This document shows, piece after piece, positions 26,531-35,825 of a stretch of DNA of 64,000 nucleotides (position 1 is its first letter; each line of letters starts with the position of its first letter). The DNA lies in the NCBI RefSeq assembly GCF_001577775.1, contig NZ_CP010835.1, positions 496,001 through 560,000 of the forward strand, given 5' to 3'. The stretch comes from Pyrococcus kukulkanii. Its GTDB lineage: Archaea; Methanobacteriota_B; Thermococci; Thermococcales; Thermococcaceae. The position numbers were made by a program, and so were the translations under genes. The notes under the pieces are model-generated. The model searched no databases, was not told the DNA's origin, and worked only from the letters and a program-made list of their open reading frames with translations.

Positions 26531-27171
26531 TGGAGGGTTAACACGAAAAATAATGTTGGCATAAAATGCGGTATGTTCTTATAAAACAGCTTGTAAAATA
26601 GCTGCCCTTTTTTTGTAATCTTGGAGTACTCTCCATACATAACATAAGAGAAGAATTCAATTTTAAGCCCTACTCTTTCAAAAAGTGTTTTCATAGTTTT
26701 ATATGATGGCCAGAAAACATGATCTGGGTGAACAACTTCATTGCCCGTGATTATTGTTCTGAGATTATGCCATTTAAAGACATTCGGCGTAGTTATGATT
26801 AATTTGGTATTATCTTCCATAAATCTCCGTTTAATGTTTAGTAATGCCAATCCAGGATTTGTAAGATGTTCAATGACATCTGGCAATAGGATAATGTCAA
26901 AATTTAGATTCTCAAAGTCAATGTCATAAATGTCTTTTTCTATATCTCCAAAATAGATATTGTCTATTCCAAAGCGCCTTAAATCATTAATAGCTTGTCT
27001 GTTATTGTCAATCCCAATAAGCTCTGCTGCAACTTGGTCTAACTTCTGATGCAATAGTTCTCCCTGTTCAGCGCGGACTAAATGATAGGGATAGTCGCAA
27101 GCACCAATGTGAAGAACCCGTTTATCCTTAGCAAATGACAATATTAGATCATGTTTAAATAACTCAACCAT
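26506..27171 (-). CDS. class I SAM-dependent methyltransferase
   Basis: 221 residues from ATG 27171, which overlaps the stop of the upstream glycosyltransferase. Motif I VLHIGACDYP, GIDNN after strand 2, and IILLPDVIEHL mark a UbiE/class I fold. The position at the end of a glycosyltransferase operon suggests methylation of a sugar or of the polysaccharide end, by inference only. Confidence 0.8.
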   Translation of the reverse strand: MVELFKHDLILSFAKDKRVLHIGACDYPYHLVRAEQGELLHQKLDQVAAELIGIDNNRQAINDLRRFGIDNIYFGDIEKDIYDIDFENLNFDIILLPDVIEHLTNPGLALLNIKRRFMEDNTKLIITTPNVFKWHNLRTIITGNEVVHPDHVFWPSYKTMKTLFERVGLKIEFFSYVMYGEYSKITKKGQLFYKLFYKNIPHFMPTLFFVLTLQDNKESVT

Positions 27172-28330
27172 CAAACTCCCCCCATAAAGTTTCATAAACT
27201 TTCAATATCTTTTTGGCAATATTCTCCCATGTAAACTGCTCCGCGTACTTCCTTATCTTCTCTCTGTCCCACTCCTTTTCAAGGGCTATTAAAATTTTCT
27301 CCGCAAGGCACTCAGGATCAGCTGGAGGACAGAGCAAACCGTAATCCTCAGAAGTTATTACCTCTGGAACTCCACCAACGGCAGTACCGACAAAGGGTAA
27401 ACCAACACCCAAAGCCTCAAACATCACAGTGGGATTGCCTTCACTTAAACTCGGAAGCACAAACAAATCAGCAGCATTCATCCAGAGCGACAATTCTTTA
27501 TCTGGCACAAACCCAAGCAACCTCACGTGCTCCTGGAGACCAAGCTGGTTTATCTGTTGCTGAAGCTCCTTTTTAAGTGGCCCTTCTCCACCAATAAAAC
27601 ACACTACGTCATTTCTATATTTAACAACCTTGAACATTGCTTCAATAAGGTATTTGTGTCCTTTATAAGGATAAAGTTTGGCCAAATTAAATAGAATTTT
27701 TTCATTTTCGGAAAGCCCCAGTTTACTCCTAGCTTTATCTTTTGGAATTGGAGATATTCTGTTTGGGTTATATCCATTTGGTATGTGATACACTCTCAAA
27801 CTTGGACAAAAGTCCTTAATCAGTTGAATATCTTTCTTATTGACCCTGATTAATGCGTCTGTGTTTTTCCACGTCCACTTCAAGATTTTGTCATTCTTTT
27901 TGATTCTTTGCTTTAGTGTTATATGAGTATGCTCCGTGATAACAACCGGAACATTAAACATCTCCTTCAACTTAACGGCAACAGCGCCAGAAGGCCAAGA
28001 ATAATGAGCATGAATCACATTAAACTCCAAACCCTCCTTCTTAATGACCCCCAATATTGACTTTACCTCAGACTTTATCCACAAGTATCTCAAAAAGCCC
28101 TTGGGTGGAAAATTAACATAAGTTGGAAAGTACACTCTGACATTATCTCCAATACTATAATCTCTAAAGTCTACATTACTTTTCAATCGTCTCCACACGG
28201 AGACAGGAGAAATTACATAAATTTCATCCAGATACTTTGAGAGAGCTTTAACCTGCTCCTTTACAAATATGTCACAAATGCATCTATTATCTTTGTCAGG
28301 AAACATTGAGGATATTATAAGGACTCTCAT
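27164..28330 (-). CDS. glycosyltransferase family 4 protein
   Basis: 388 residues from ATG 28330 (MRVLIISSMFPD), whose ATG overlaps the stop of the frameshifted asparagine-synthase-like gene. GT-B fold: HAHYSWPSGAVAVKL, then LYPYKGHKYLIEA and the E-x7-E motif EGNPTVMFEALGVG. The last ~60 residues (IALEKEWDREKIRKYAEQFT) are nearly identical to the end of the glycosyltransferase at 38601, in protein and DNA, though the N-terminal halves differ. Confidence 0.88.
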   Translation of the reverse strand: MRVLIISSMFPDKDNRCICDIFVKEQVKALSKYLDEIYVISPVSVWRRLKSNVDFRDYSIGDNVRVYFPTYVNFPPKGFLRYLWIKSEVKSILGVIKKEGLEFNVIHAHYSWPSGAVAVKLKEMFNVPVVITEHTHITLKQRIKKNDKILKWTWKNTDALIRVNKKDIQLIKDFCPSLRVYHIPNGYNPNRISPIPKDKARSKLGLSENEKILFNLAKLYPYKGHKYLIEAMFKVVKYRNDVVCFIGGEGPLKKELQQQINQLGLQEHVRLLGFVPDKELSLWMNAADLFVLPSLSEGNPTVMFEALGVGLPFVGTAVGGVPEVITSEDYGLLCPPADPECLAEKILIALEKEWDREKIRKYAEQFTWENIAKKILKVYETLWGEFDG

Positions 28331-29945
28331 AATACTTCCCTCCAGTTTATTCCAGCTTTGTAAAGAGTCCATTGAGAAAGTACGCCTAACTTATTAGCAA
28401 CATTGCACTCTTTCCCTATCTCCTTGAATAACGGAGACATGAACCAGCATTCATTATTTATATCCTTCCATTTAAGAAGCTCTAGATAATATTGAAGTCT
28501 GTATGGAAGGAATTTTTTGCAAAATATCTAAGGTTAGATATCCAACTTCTATATTTTCCATGGGTGATTATACCAACACCTAGAGGGGAAAAGAGATATT
28601 CCAAAAGGACTTCATCGTATACAACTCTCTTCAGCTTATATTTAAGTGAAACTCTTCTAAATAATTCCACTAACTCCAAGTCCCAGAGTGGAGTGGCATG
28701 AGGGTATCCAAAGGTTTCATAAACTCTTAAAGAGTTTACAATATACTTAGCCTGCCTTTCTTTCATATTCCAGTTGTCATCTAAAGACCATAGCTGAGTG
28801 CCCTTACTGTAAAATTGTAATATTTGGTTTTTTATTCTCTGCTTTAGTTCTGAGTCCCTATTAATATGCGGGTTGTGCTCATAGTGCTTTACAAAAATTA
28901 CATCTACGACCTCGTTGATATTTCTGGGGATTTTAAGCTTTCTTAAGTGGCTACCTCCCAGAAAATCTCCACTATGTCCAGGGACAAATATTGAATTCTT
29001 TCCAACTACGCTATTCTTTTTTAGGTAATATACTGCAGGAAAATCCCCTAGATGTGGTAGAGATGAATGATTGAATGCAACTCTAAAGAAGTCCTCAAAC
29101 TCCTCTGATTTATAAAACTCAAGTTTCATGTTATTTGGGCTGTATTCAATTAAATACCAGGGATACCCCAACTTTTCTGCAACTTTCTCTGCTACTAGAG
29201 CCTCCGGACTATCTTGTGTTCCGTGAGTGTATAAGATTACATCCTTAAATCCAGCACGCTTAAGCATCGCGGCAATCGCCCGTGAGTCATACCCCCCGCT
29301 TAAGGGTATTACTATTTCATTTCCATTAGCTAGCTCTACCAACAGATTCGCAAGTCGGTTTAATATCCTAGTTACCTGACTTTTTATATTATGAATATTG
29401 TCTATAATCTCATTATCCCTAACGGCATAATTATGATAAAATATTGGGCTTAAAGAATTATTAGATTCTATAAAAAGAACCTCCCCTGCTTGGACTTGGT
29501 ATATTTTTTCCAAAAGAGTCTCTCTACCCGTAACAAAAAGCCCAGTTCTTAGAAACTCAGCGAGCTCAAGGCTGTGTAGGGGGGGAGACATTTTAGATCT
29601 TATGTAAAACGTATCATCGCTAATTAAAAATAAATCCCCTGCAAGTTTTGTATAAAACAAAGGGAATGTTCTTACTATATCCATAGCGATTGCAATAAAT
29701 TTTTTTTTACATAATATAAAAGCAAAATTTCCAGAAAATTTTCTTAACATTCTAATCAGGTGTTCTTTTTTAGATACGTTCCCAAACAATGCATCAAAGT
29801 TATCCGGGTGGTAAATCCTGTTACCATATATTATATACCCTTTGCCAATTACATCTCCAGAGTCTACCCATGAGTAGCCTCGATTCCATTTCAGAACTAT
29901 CTCCAAAGTTGGACCTTTTTCCACGTTACAGGTAATCTTTATCAT
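28327..29945 (-). pseudogene. asparagine-synthase-like amidotransferase, one-base frameshift near the C terminus
   Basis: A degenerate N-terminal glutaminase-like domain lacks the usual Cys2 (MIKITC). The PP-loop synthetase motif is PLSGGYDSRAIAAML. The frame stops at 28482, but one added A in the run at about 28513-28518 lets it continue KFLPYRLQYYLELLKW and end YKAGINWREVL-stop at 28327, overlapping the next ATG. Corrected length is about 539 residues, normal for the family. In polysaccharide loci such proteins often amidate a sugar uronic acid or act without glutaminase activity. It may be slippage-dependent or simply broken. Confidence 0.75.
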
Positions 29946-29967
29946 GGCTGTAGTTCCCCCTATAATT

Positions 29968-30618
29968 TTATTTTCTAATTCTAATTAATAGGGACAAATG
30001 ATATGGAATCAAGTTGAATCTTCTCCGCTTTATATCTCCAACTAGATAGCTAAAAACTTTTTCCGTTCTTTTAGCAAGTTTCTTTGAAAGAAATCTGAAC
30101 TCCCTCGCCCCCAGATATTCAATAAATATAGCAGTATTTCCTATTTCACTGTACGTGTGCGCATCACTGCCAGCAATAACGCCCTTTTTGAGCATCTCTG
30201 CAAGTTCTAAGGCCCGCATATTATCATTGGGTTTGCTTCTTGAGTTCCATATCTCAATTAAATCAACATTTTTGGCAAGCTCTAAAATATTCTTATGGCC
30301 CCTGTAAGGATGTGGAAGAACTGCAATACCACCAAGAGAGTGTATTTCATCTATTACGTCTCTCCAATGAATGGACTTTATGCTTTCCGTAACGTTCAAT
30401 CCAATTATATCCCCCGCATCCGTTTTCCGTTCTATCCCAGGTATTACAGTAATCTCATCGCCTTCATACTTTTTTGCTATAAGTGCCCCGCGTATACAGT
30501 CATGGTCAGTGACTGCTATCGTGTCCAATCCACGTTTTTTTGCTATTTTGACGACCTTTTTTGGGTCATTTAGGGAATCATACGAATATTTTGTGTGGAT
30601 ATGAAAATCACCTATCAT
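29968..30618 (-). CDS. PHP-domain phosphoesterase
   Basis: 216 residues. Metal-binding motifs of the PHP fold: DFHIHTKYSYD, VTDHDCIRG, PGIE, LPHPYRGH and AGSDAHTYSEIG, all intact. It is a single-domain protein. Related enzymes include histidinol phosphatases and CpsB-type phosphotyrosine phosphatases that control capsule export. It overlaps the ATP-grasp gene upstream by 11 bp, so it is in the same operon. Confidence 0.85.
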   Translation of the reverse strand: MIGDFHIHTKYSYDSLNDPKKVVKIAKKRGLDTIAVTDHDCIRGALIAKKYEGDEITVIPGIERKTDAGDIIGLNVTESIKSIHWRDVIDEIHSLGGIAVLPHPYRGHKNILELAKNVDLIEIWNSRSKPNDNMRALELAEMLKKGVIAGSDAHTYSEIGNTAIFIEYLGAREFRFLSKKLAKRTEKVFSYLVGDIKRRRFNLIPYHLSLLIRIRK

Positions 30619-31777
30619 CCCAACGCACCTCTGGCCTACCGTGTGGAAATCTGTATTTAGAGTTAGTCATGACTTTTACGCCATTTTTAAAAGTCATTAA
30701 TAACTGCAATAACGTGGGAAATGGGTCACTTAAGTTTATGTTTGTAACGGTGAGTGGAGATTTAAGGAGGCTAACAAAATCGGGTAATTCTTTTTTTGGA
30801 TTCGACAACACAACAAGAATCTCATCTGGAAAAACCCACATAAACCGAATCTTTTTGTATGAAAAAGAATGCTCTACTTTATCATGAGTGCCTAATTTTA
30901 ACAGGATTTTAGGAACATCAACACCAGCCGTTATTGTTAAATCCAGTGAGCCCCATAACTTTGGATTTGCCTCTATAAGATAGAATTCGTTTTGTCTTGT
31001 TCTGTGCTTGAACTCGAACATTATTGGACCTGACCATTTTAGATACCTTGCAAGCTTTAGACCGTAGTTAAGAAGTTTTCTATTATAATATGACTCAGCA
31101 ACCGCACTCGGGCCCCCAGTAATAGGAAACTCTTTTACTCGTCGATGCATAAACACTGCCACAGGCCGACCATTTTTAAAGACTCCAAAAAATCCGCATC
31201 CCTCTCCTACAATGTATTCCTGTGCTATTATTTTGGTCGAGCTCTTTGACCTCAAGTAATTATAGGCTCTAGTGAACTCTACTTTTGATGATGCATATCT
31301 GACAAATCCCCCAGAATCATCTGAAGCTTTTAATACAAGAGGAAAGTCCAGACCTAGCGGGATTCTGGGCTCATTGAGCTCGACAGTTCTGGGAACTGGA
31401 ACATTTAATTTCTGAGCAACTTTTGTCATCAGGTCCTTGTTGTAGGCAACTCTCATCGAAGACCAATCGCTTATAACGATATTGACGTGCTTTTCCAGCT
31501 CGTCTTTGAAATAAGAAACTGCAAGATTGCTTTTTAGACCTACAGGGAGAAGAAAGTCAAAATCGCGCTTTTTCACAAGATTAACCAGAAATTGACCATA
31601 CTTTTTAACATCTGAGACTGTTGGCGCATCCACCTTAACAGAATTTGACACAAATTTTGAATGAACTGCTAAATCATAGGGTTTAGAATATAGAACAGTA
31701 ACCTTATGCTCTCTTCCAAGGGATCGGACAACAGCCAATGAATTCTTGTATCCCCCATCAGTCACCAAGATTTTCAT
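30608..31777 (-). CDS. ATP-grasp ligase
   Basis: 389 residues. N-terminal Rossmann-like pre-ATP-grasp domain (ILVTDGGYKNSLAVVRSLG), then ATP-binding FPLVLKASDDSGG, IAQEYIVGEGCGFFGV, and the metal-binding end MFEFKHRTRQNEFYLIEANP with WGSLDL. It resembles the carbamoyl-phosphate-synthase-like ATP-grasp proteins found in sugar loci. It could ligate an amino acid or carboxylate to a sugar; the substrate is unknown. Overlaps the deacetylase gene by 20 bp. Confidence 0.82.
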   Translation of the reverse strand: MKILVTDGGYKNSLAVVRSLGREHKVTVLYSKPYDLAVHSKFVSNSVKVDAPTVSDVKKYGQFLVNLVKKRDFDFLLPVGLKSNLAVSYFKDELEKHVNIVISDWSSMRVAYNKDLMTKVAQKLNVPVPRTVELNEPRIPLGLDFPLVLKASDDSGGFVRYASSKVEFTRAYNYLRSKSSTKIIAQEYIVGEGCGFFGVFKNGRPVAVFMHRRVKEFPITGGPSAVAESYYNRKLLNYGLKLARYLKWSGPIMFEFKHRTRQNEFYLIEANPKLWGSLDLTITAGVDVPKILLKLGTHDKVEHSFSYKKIRFMWVFPDEILVVLSNPKKELPDFVSLLKSPLTVTNINLSDPFPTLLQLLMTFKNGVKVMTNSKYRFPHGRPEVRWDDR

Positions 31778-32771
31778 TCACCCACCACTCCACCAATTCA
31801 ATGCCATTTGTCAGCCATGCATCCCTTTTCTTTGCTTCCTTAAGAATCTTCACGTAGAGTTCTTCGTAATGTCTCCAGTATATTCCATCAAACTTGTCGT
31901 TATGCCAGTTTAATGTCAATATTCCATGATATTCCTCCACAATATCCATGAGTTTTTTCACAAGCTCAAACGCTTTATCTACTGAGAGGCGCATATATTC
32001 AAAGAGCGTCCCATCCATAACGTTCAGCGGTATTTCAAGAACCTTAAATGTTTCATTACTGGCAGGATCGAAACCGTAGAATGGGTAAGGAACACCTCCC
32101 CTAAAGCCCACCAAATCGTTGTAACCAATAGTCGAGTCATATTTAAATCCAGCTTTTTCGAGAAGTTTCCAGGTTTCAGGTATTTTGAACCTGAGATAAT
32201 GGTTGCGATATCCTTGGACTTTCTCCCCAGTAACTCTTTCCAGCCTGCTTTTCTCTTTCTTTAGCTGATTTAAATCGTTATAAGCAGTATAACTACCATG
32301 AAGACCAACTTCAAATCCCTCATCAAGAATCATTCGAAGCGTCCCTTTGAAGTCTTCAATCCTGTATCTAATTCCAGTTGGGTCTTTGTCTACGGCCATG
32401 AAGAAGAATGTCGATTTTGTCCCAAATTTCTTTTCAAGTTCGATTATCTTTTCAAAAGTGTTGTAGGGATTTTTCTGCCTTATAAGGAGATTGAACCCAA
32501 TTTTAGGCTTCTTAATTAAATGATATGCATAATACCTCCAAGATGGCCTCACTAAATCTACATCATGGCTTAGCACAACTGCAAATTTTTTGTTGTTAGG
32601 ATATCGCAAATAGGAATAAGACGAGGGAGTGATATTACCAACTTTAAGTATAGTGTTCAATGTTATTTCCTCAACTTTTTTGTCACCCAAATGATAAAAT
32701 TCGAAAAGTTTCTTGGCATCCTTGGGATCAGCAGTTTCGTTTTGGAATATGATCCTTAGGTATTCTCTCAT
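31758..32771 (-). CDS. polysaccharide deacetylase family protein
   Basis: 337 residues from ATG 32771 behind GGGGGA. NodB-type motifs: VLSHDVDLVRP (the catalytic SHDxD), FEVGLHGSYTAYND (metal-binding HxxxH-like, last position Y rather than H), GYRNHYLRF, and a late LNWHNDKFDG. The replaced histidine suggests altered metal binding or substrate. It probably acts on N-acetyl groups of the polysaccharide or a precursor. Confidence 0.82.
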   Translation of the reverse strand: MREYLRIIFQNETADPKDAKKLFEFYHLGDKKVEEITLNTILKVGNITPSSYSYLRYPNNKKFAVVLSHDVDLVRPSWRYYAYHLIKKPKIGFNLLIRQKNPYNTFEKIIELEKKFGTKSTFFFMAVDKDPTGIRYRIEDFKGTLRMILDEGFEVGLHGSYTAYNDLNQLKKEKSRLERVTGEKVQGYRNHYLRFKIPETWKLLEKAGFKYDSTIGYNDLVGFRGGVPYPFYGFDPASNETFKVLEIPLNVMDGTLFEYMRLSVDKAFELVKKLMDIVEEYHGILTLNWHNDKFDGIYWRHYEELYVKILKEAKKRDAWLTNGIELVEWWVNENLGD

Positions 32772-32871
32772 AGATATTCCCCCAAACATTTTACTCATTC
32801 TTGGACAGCTTTCCTTCTCAAAACCCTATAGGTGTAGATCCGTAGTTCGAAACATCGATATGGACTTAATT

Positions 32872-34014
32872 TTACCTTTCCTCCTTGTATATTCTTTCTA
32901 ATTTTTCTGACTCACGCCTCCAGTTCCATTTTTTGAGGATGTATTTTGGGTTGAACTTGATTTTGCTTATTGAAATCAACGCCCGCTTAACATCTCCCAA
33001 ACTTAGGCTCGTGGCTACACCACACCTATACTCCTCCACAAAATCCTCCATCAAGGTATCGCTGTTCACTATGACGGGAATCCCTAGTGATGTTGCCTCG
33101 AAAACCTTTATCGCAATTGCCCTTCGGGTGTTTTCCCTGTACGGATAAACCGAGTATATAGCATTACACTCCCTATAGTACTCTTGGATCCTATAATATG
33201 GCACACTTCCCGTGAATTCCACATTAAGTTCACTATACTTCTCCATAACTATCTTTTTGAGCTCATCAAGACTTTTTCCACCGCCAACAAAGAGCAGTCT
33301 CACGGGGAAATCCAGAGTTTTTACAGCCTCAAAGAGGGGAATGAAATTTGAAATCGTCCGTATGGTTCCGATGAATCCTATTACAAACCCTCCCCTACTT
33401 TTTTTTGGAAGTTTCTTTTGTGCATCAAACTGTGCAAGAGCAGGAGCGTTCCATATCGTTGTTATTTTCTCGGCCCCTATTCCCCTCCGAATATAGTACT
33501 CCCTCAGCCCCTCATGTCTTCCACCTATCGACTGGGTCGCCACGATTAGACGGTCGGACCACTTGGCAAAGAAGACATCAATTCGCTTAATAACTTCAGC
33601 AAGTGGGCGAGAAAATAGAGTGGATTTACCTTCAACTTCAAAAAAAGTGTAGTAGAGATCGTGTACATCGTAAACCCACTTCCTGCCTTTAAGGTATTTG
33701 AGAACGAATCCTAAGAGAGCAGTGTCAAAATCGTGCGTATGGATTGCATCGAAGTCCCCTCTAAGGAGAAAGAGGAGGGCTTTGAGGTAGAAGAGCGGAA
33801 GTTTTAGAGGAAAATCTAAGAAGTTCCCATAGCGTGAGCGAGGACCAAACCGCACCACCTTGATACCCTCTACCGTTTCTTCCTTTGGATATTTTCCTTC
33901 CCTATCCCATGCTAAGACAATGACCTCGTGCCCAGCATTAACGAGGCTTTTAGCTTCCTTATAAACTCGCGGATCTGGTTTAAATGGGTTTGTAACTGTC
34001 ATTACAATTTTCAT
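32872..34014 (-). CDS. glycosyltransferase family 4 protein
   Basis: 380 residues. GT-B: N-terminal MTVTNPFKPDPRVYKEAKSL, AIHTHDFDTALLG and DVHDLYYT; C-terminal IGFIGTIRTISN and NTRRAIAIKVFEATSLGIP. The donor sugar cannot be predicted. It lies 4 bp from the GT2 gene upstream, a shared operon. Confidence 0.88.
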   Translation of the reverse strand: MKIVMTVTNPFKPDPRVYKEAKSLVNAGHEVIVLAWDREGKYPKEETVEGIKVVRFGPRSRYGNFLDFPLKLPLFYLKALLFLLRGDFDAIHTHDFDTALLGFVLKYLKGRKWVYDVHDLYYTFFEVEGKSTLFSRPLAEVIKRIDVFFAKWSDRLIVATQSIGGRHEGLREYYIRRGIGAEKITTIWNAPALAQFDAQKKLPKKSRGGFVIGFIGTIRTISNFIPLFEAVKTLDFPVRLLFVGGGKSLDELKKIVMEKYSELNVEFTGSVPYYRIQEYYRECNAIYSVYPYRENTRRAIAIKVFEATSLGIPVIVNSDTLMEDFVEEYRCGVATSLSLGDVKRALISISKIKFNPKYILKKWNWRRESEKLERIYKEER

Positions 34015-34018
34015 AGAA

Positions 34019-35005
34019 TCACCTGAAAGCCTTCTTTCCGAATATCAACCCTGCTATGAATCCAATGCTTATCAGATTGTGGAACAGCCACATTACGGGA
34101 GGTAGGGCGAGGGCATCCACGTTCCCTGTTTTCCTCCAGAGCCTGACTCCTTCTCCGAGGAGGGCAATCCAGTACAGGGCAAAGAGAGGAACTAAAAAAC
34201 GCCAGAATGGAATCAACACTTCAAACCCAAGAAAGCCAAGGGGAGCAAGCCAGAGCGGTGAAAAGTATCCCTTCCTGATTGCCACTGCCTTAACGGCACC
34301 GTAGTTAAACGTTTGCTTTAAAAATCCCTTCCACGTGGAGCGAGCATAATAATAACTCCTGATTTCCGGGTTGAAGAACAGTTTATACCCCCTCTTGTTT
34401 ATCCTGAGGTTGAATTCGAAATCATTCCCAACTATCATGTCCTCATCAAAATTCCCAATCTCTTCGGCAATTTTTTTGTCATAGAGTGCGAAGGCTACGG
34501 TTTTGGCAAAATGCGGTTTATCTTCGAACCAGAAGGAGCTTGCGCCGCTTAGAGGGGAGGAATATATTAGCGCAACTAACTTCGCCAGCCTGTTCTCGTA
34601 GAGTTTAATTATCTTGCCCCCAACCCCAGCCAACTTAGGTTCTTCTGCCTTTACCTTTAGAAATGTCTCAACGCTTTTACGGAGGAAATTCCTCTCCGGA
34701 TATGCATGAGCACCAAAGATTATGAAGAACTCTCCCCTGGCCTCGCGTATTCCCATGTTGAAAGCATAGACTTGTCTCCTCTTCGGATTCTTCCGGTATT
34801 TCACGAGGTCTGGATACCTCCGCTCAAAATCCTTCACTATTTCAGCGGTTCTATCGGTGCTCATACCATCGTACACAAGAATTTCATACCTATCTTTTGG
34901 ATAATCTTGATTAACCCACTCTTTAAGGCACTTTCCAATGTATCTTTCTTCGTTATACGCGGGTATTATTACTGTGACAAAGGGAAACTCACTATTTTTA
35001 GCCAT
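34019..35005 (-). CDS. glycosyltransferase family 2 protein with C-terminal membrane segments
   Basis: 328 residues from ATG 35005 behind GGTGA. GT-A core: VTVIIPAYNEERYIGKCL, ILVYDGMSTDRTAEI, FIIFGAHAYPERNFLRK (catalytic region) and FDEDMIVGNDFEFNLRI. Two or three hydrophobic C-terminal stretches (LAPLGFLGFEVLIPFW and FLVPLFALYWIALLG, then HNLISIGFIAGLI) anchor it. Homologues include succinoglycan/exopolysaccharide transferases. It is the first gene of its operon. Confidence 0.88.
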   Translation of the reverse strand: MAKNSEFPFVTVIIPAYNEERYIGKCLKEWVNQDYPKDRYEILVYDGMSTDRTAEIVKDFERRYPDLVKYRKNPKRRQVYAFNMGIREARGEFFIIFGAHAYPERNFLRKSVETFLKVKAEEPKLAGVGGKIIKLYENRLAKLVALIYSSPLSGASSFWFEDKPHFAKTVAFALYDKKIAEEIGNFDEDMIVGNDFEFNLRINKRGYKLFFNPEIRSYYYARSTWKGFLKQTFNYGAVKAVAIRKGYFSPLWLAPLGFLGFEVLIPFWRFLVPLFALYWIALLGEGVRLWRKTGNVDALALPPVMWLFHNLISIGFIAGLIFGKKAFR

Positions 35006-35314
35006 CGAGTTCACCAGGGTGGGATTTGTATAGGATCCGGATGTCCCTAAAGTCGGGGAAAGCTAAAAATATTTTGTTCGTCCTACCGTGGCTGTTGAGA
35101 GAGCGAGAATGCGGCACTTCCCATAAGGAAAGATAGGTAGGATGCTTTTGAATTCCAGAATGCTAGCTCGAGGTTCCTATGAGAGCATTCTTCAAGTGAT
35201 CTAGTTTCACGATCTTACAGGTTAGCCTTATCCTCTGCGTAAACTTTTCACGCGACAAATTTCAAGAATTAGGAAAAAGCTTTGATTAACATCACGGATT
35301 TCTTGAACAGTTAA

Positions 35315-35590
35315 TAAACCTCTATAACGTCCCCAGGTTTTATTCCCATGACTTCCCCCAGAACCTGTGGAATGAACCTGGGACCTTGTTCACCAACACG
35401 GGCCGTAAAGTCCTTGATTTTTCCATATTATCCTGATGAAGTCACCCTTTATACCATAGAACTCCCTCGTGCCTCCCGAGGATTTTTATGGGTAACAAGG
35501 GAAGGTTTGCGGGAGCTCCAATAACTTCTTCAGTTTGCTGATGTGCTTTTGAGCCCTCATTTTATGGAGTCTGAACGCTGAGCCTCGAGA
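35315..35590 (-). pseudogene. decayed gene of unrecognised family
   Basis: From MRAQKHISKLKKLLELPQT near 35560, frames pass through REFYGIKGDFIRIIWK and then, after one base in an A run, KDFTARVGEQGPRFIPQVLG and GIKPGDVIEVY-stop near 35315. The last part resembles the end of AbrB-like or PUA-like small proteins, which I cannot confirm. The 35050-35310 interval next to it shows nothing recognisable. Confidence 0.45.
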
Positions 35591-35649
35591 AGGTAAAGCC
35601 TAGGCTCGGTAAGGTGATTGGTTAGCTCCTCCTTCTTGAAAGTTCCTTC

Positions 35650-35800
35650 ATTACTCGAAAAGTCTGAAAAATACTTTATGGAGGTCACTCTGCCTTATTT
35701 GAACAAGCGCACGATCAGTAAACTGATCCCTCGGGTCCCAGAAGTCAAGGTGGTTATAAAAATCCGGTTTTATGGCACAAAAAATTTTAATTTTGTTTAG
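35650..35800 (+). pseudogene. short 3' gene fragment upstream of the flippase
   Basis: The frame reads KYFMEVTLPYLNKRTISKLI and PRVPEVKVVIKIRFYG, ending at 35800. It has protein-like composition with no plausible start, and looks like the C-terminal scrap of a larger protein. Family unknown. Confidence 0.35.
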
Positions 35801-35825
35801 AGCTCGAACTAAGGGGAGGGGAAGA

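Noticed and set aside
35772-35825. Upstream start for the flippase
   Set aside because: ATG 35826 has a strong AGGGGAGGGG site and begins at the conserved N terminus; the upstream residues are basic and unconserved in kind.
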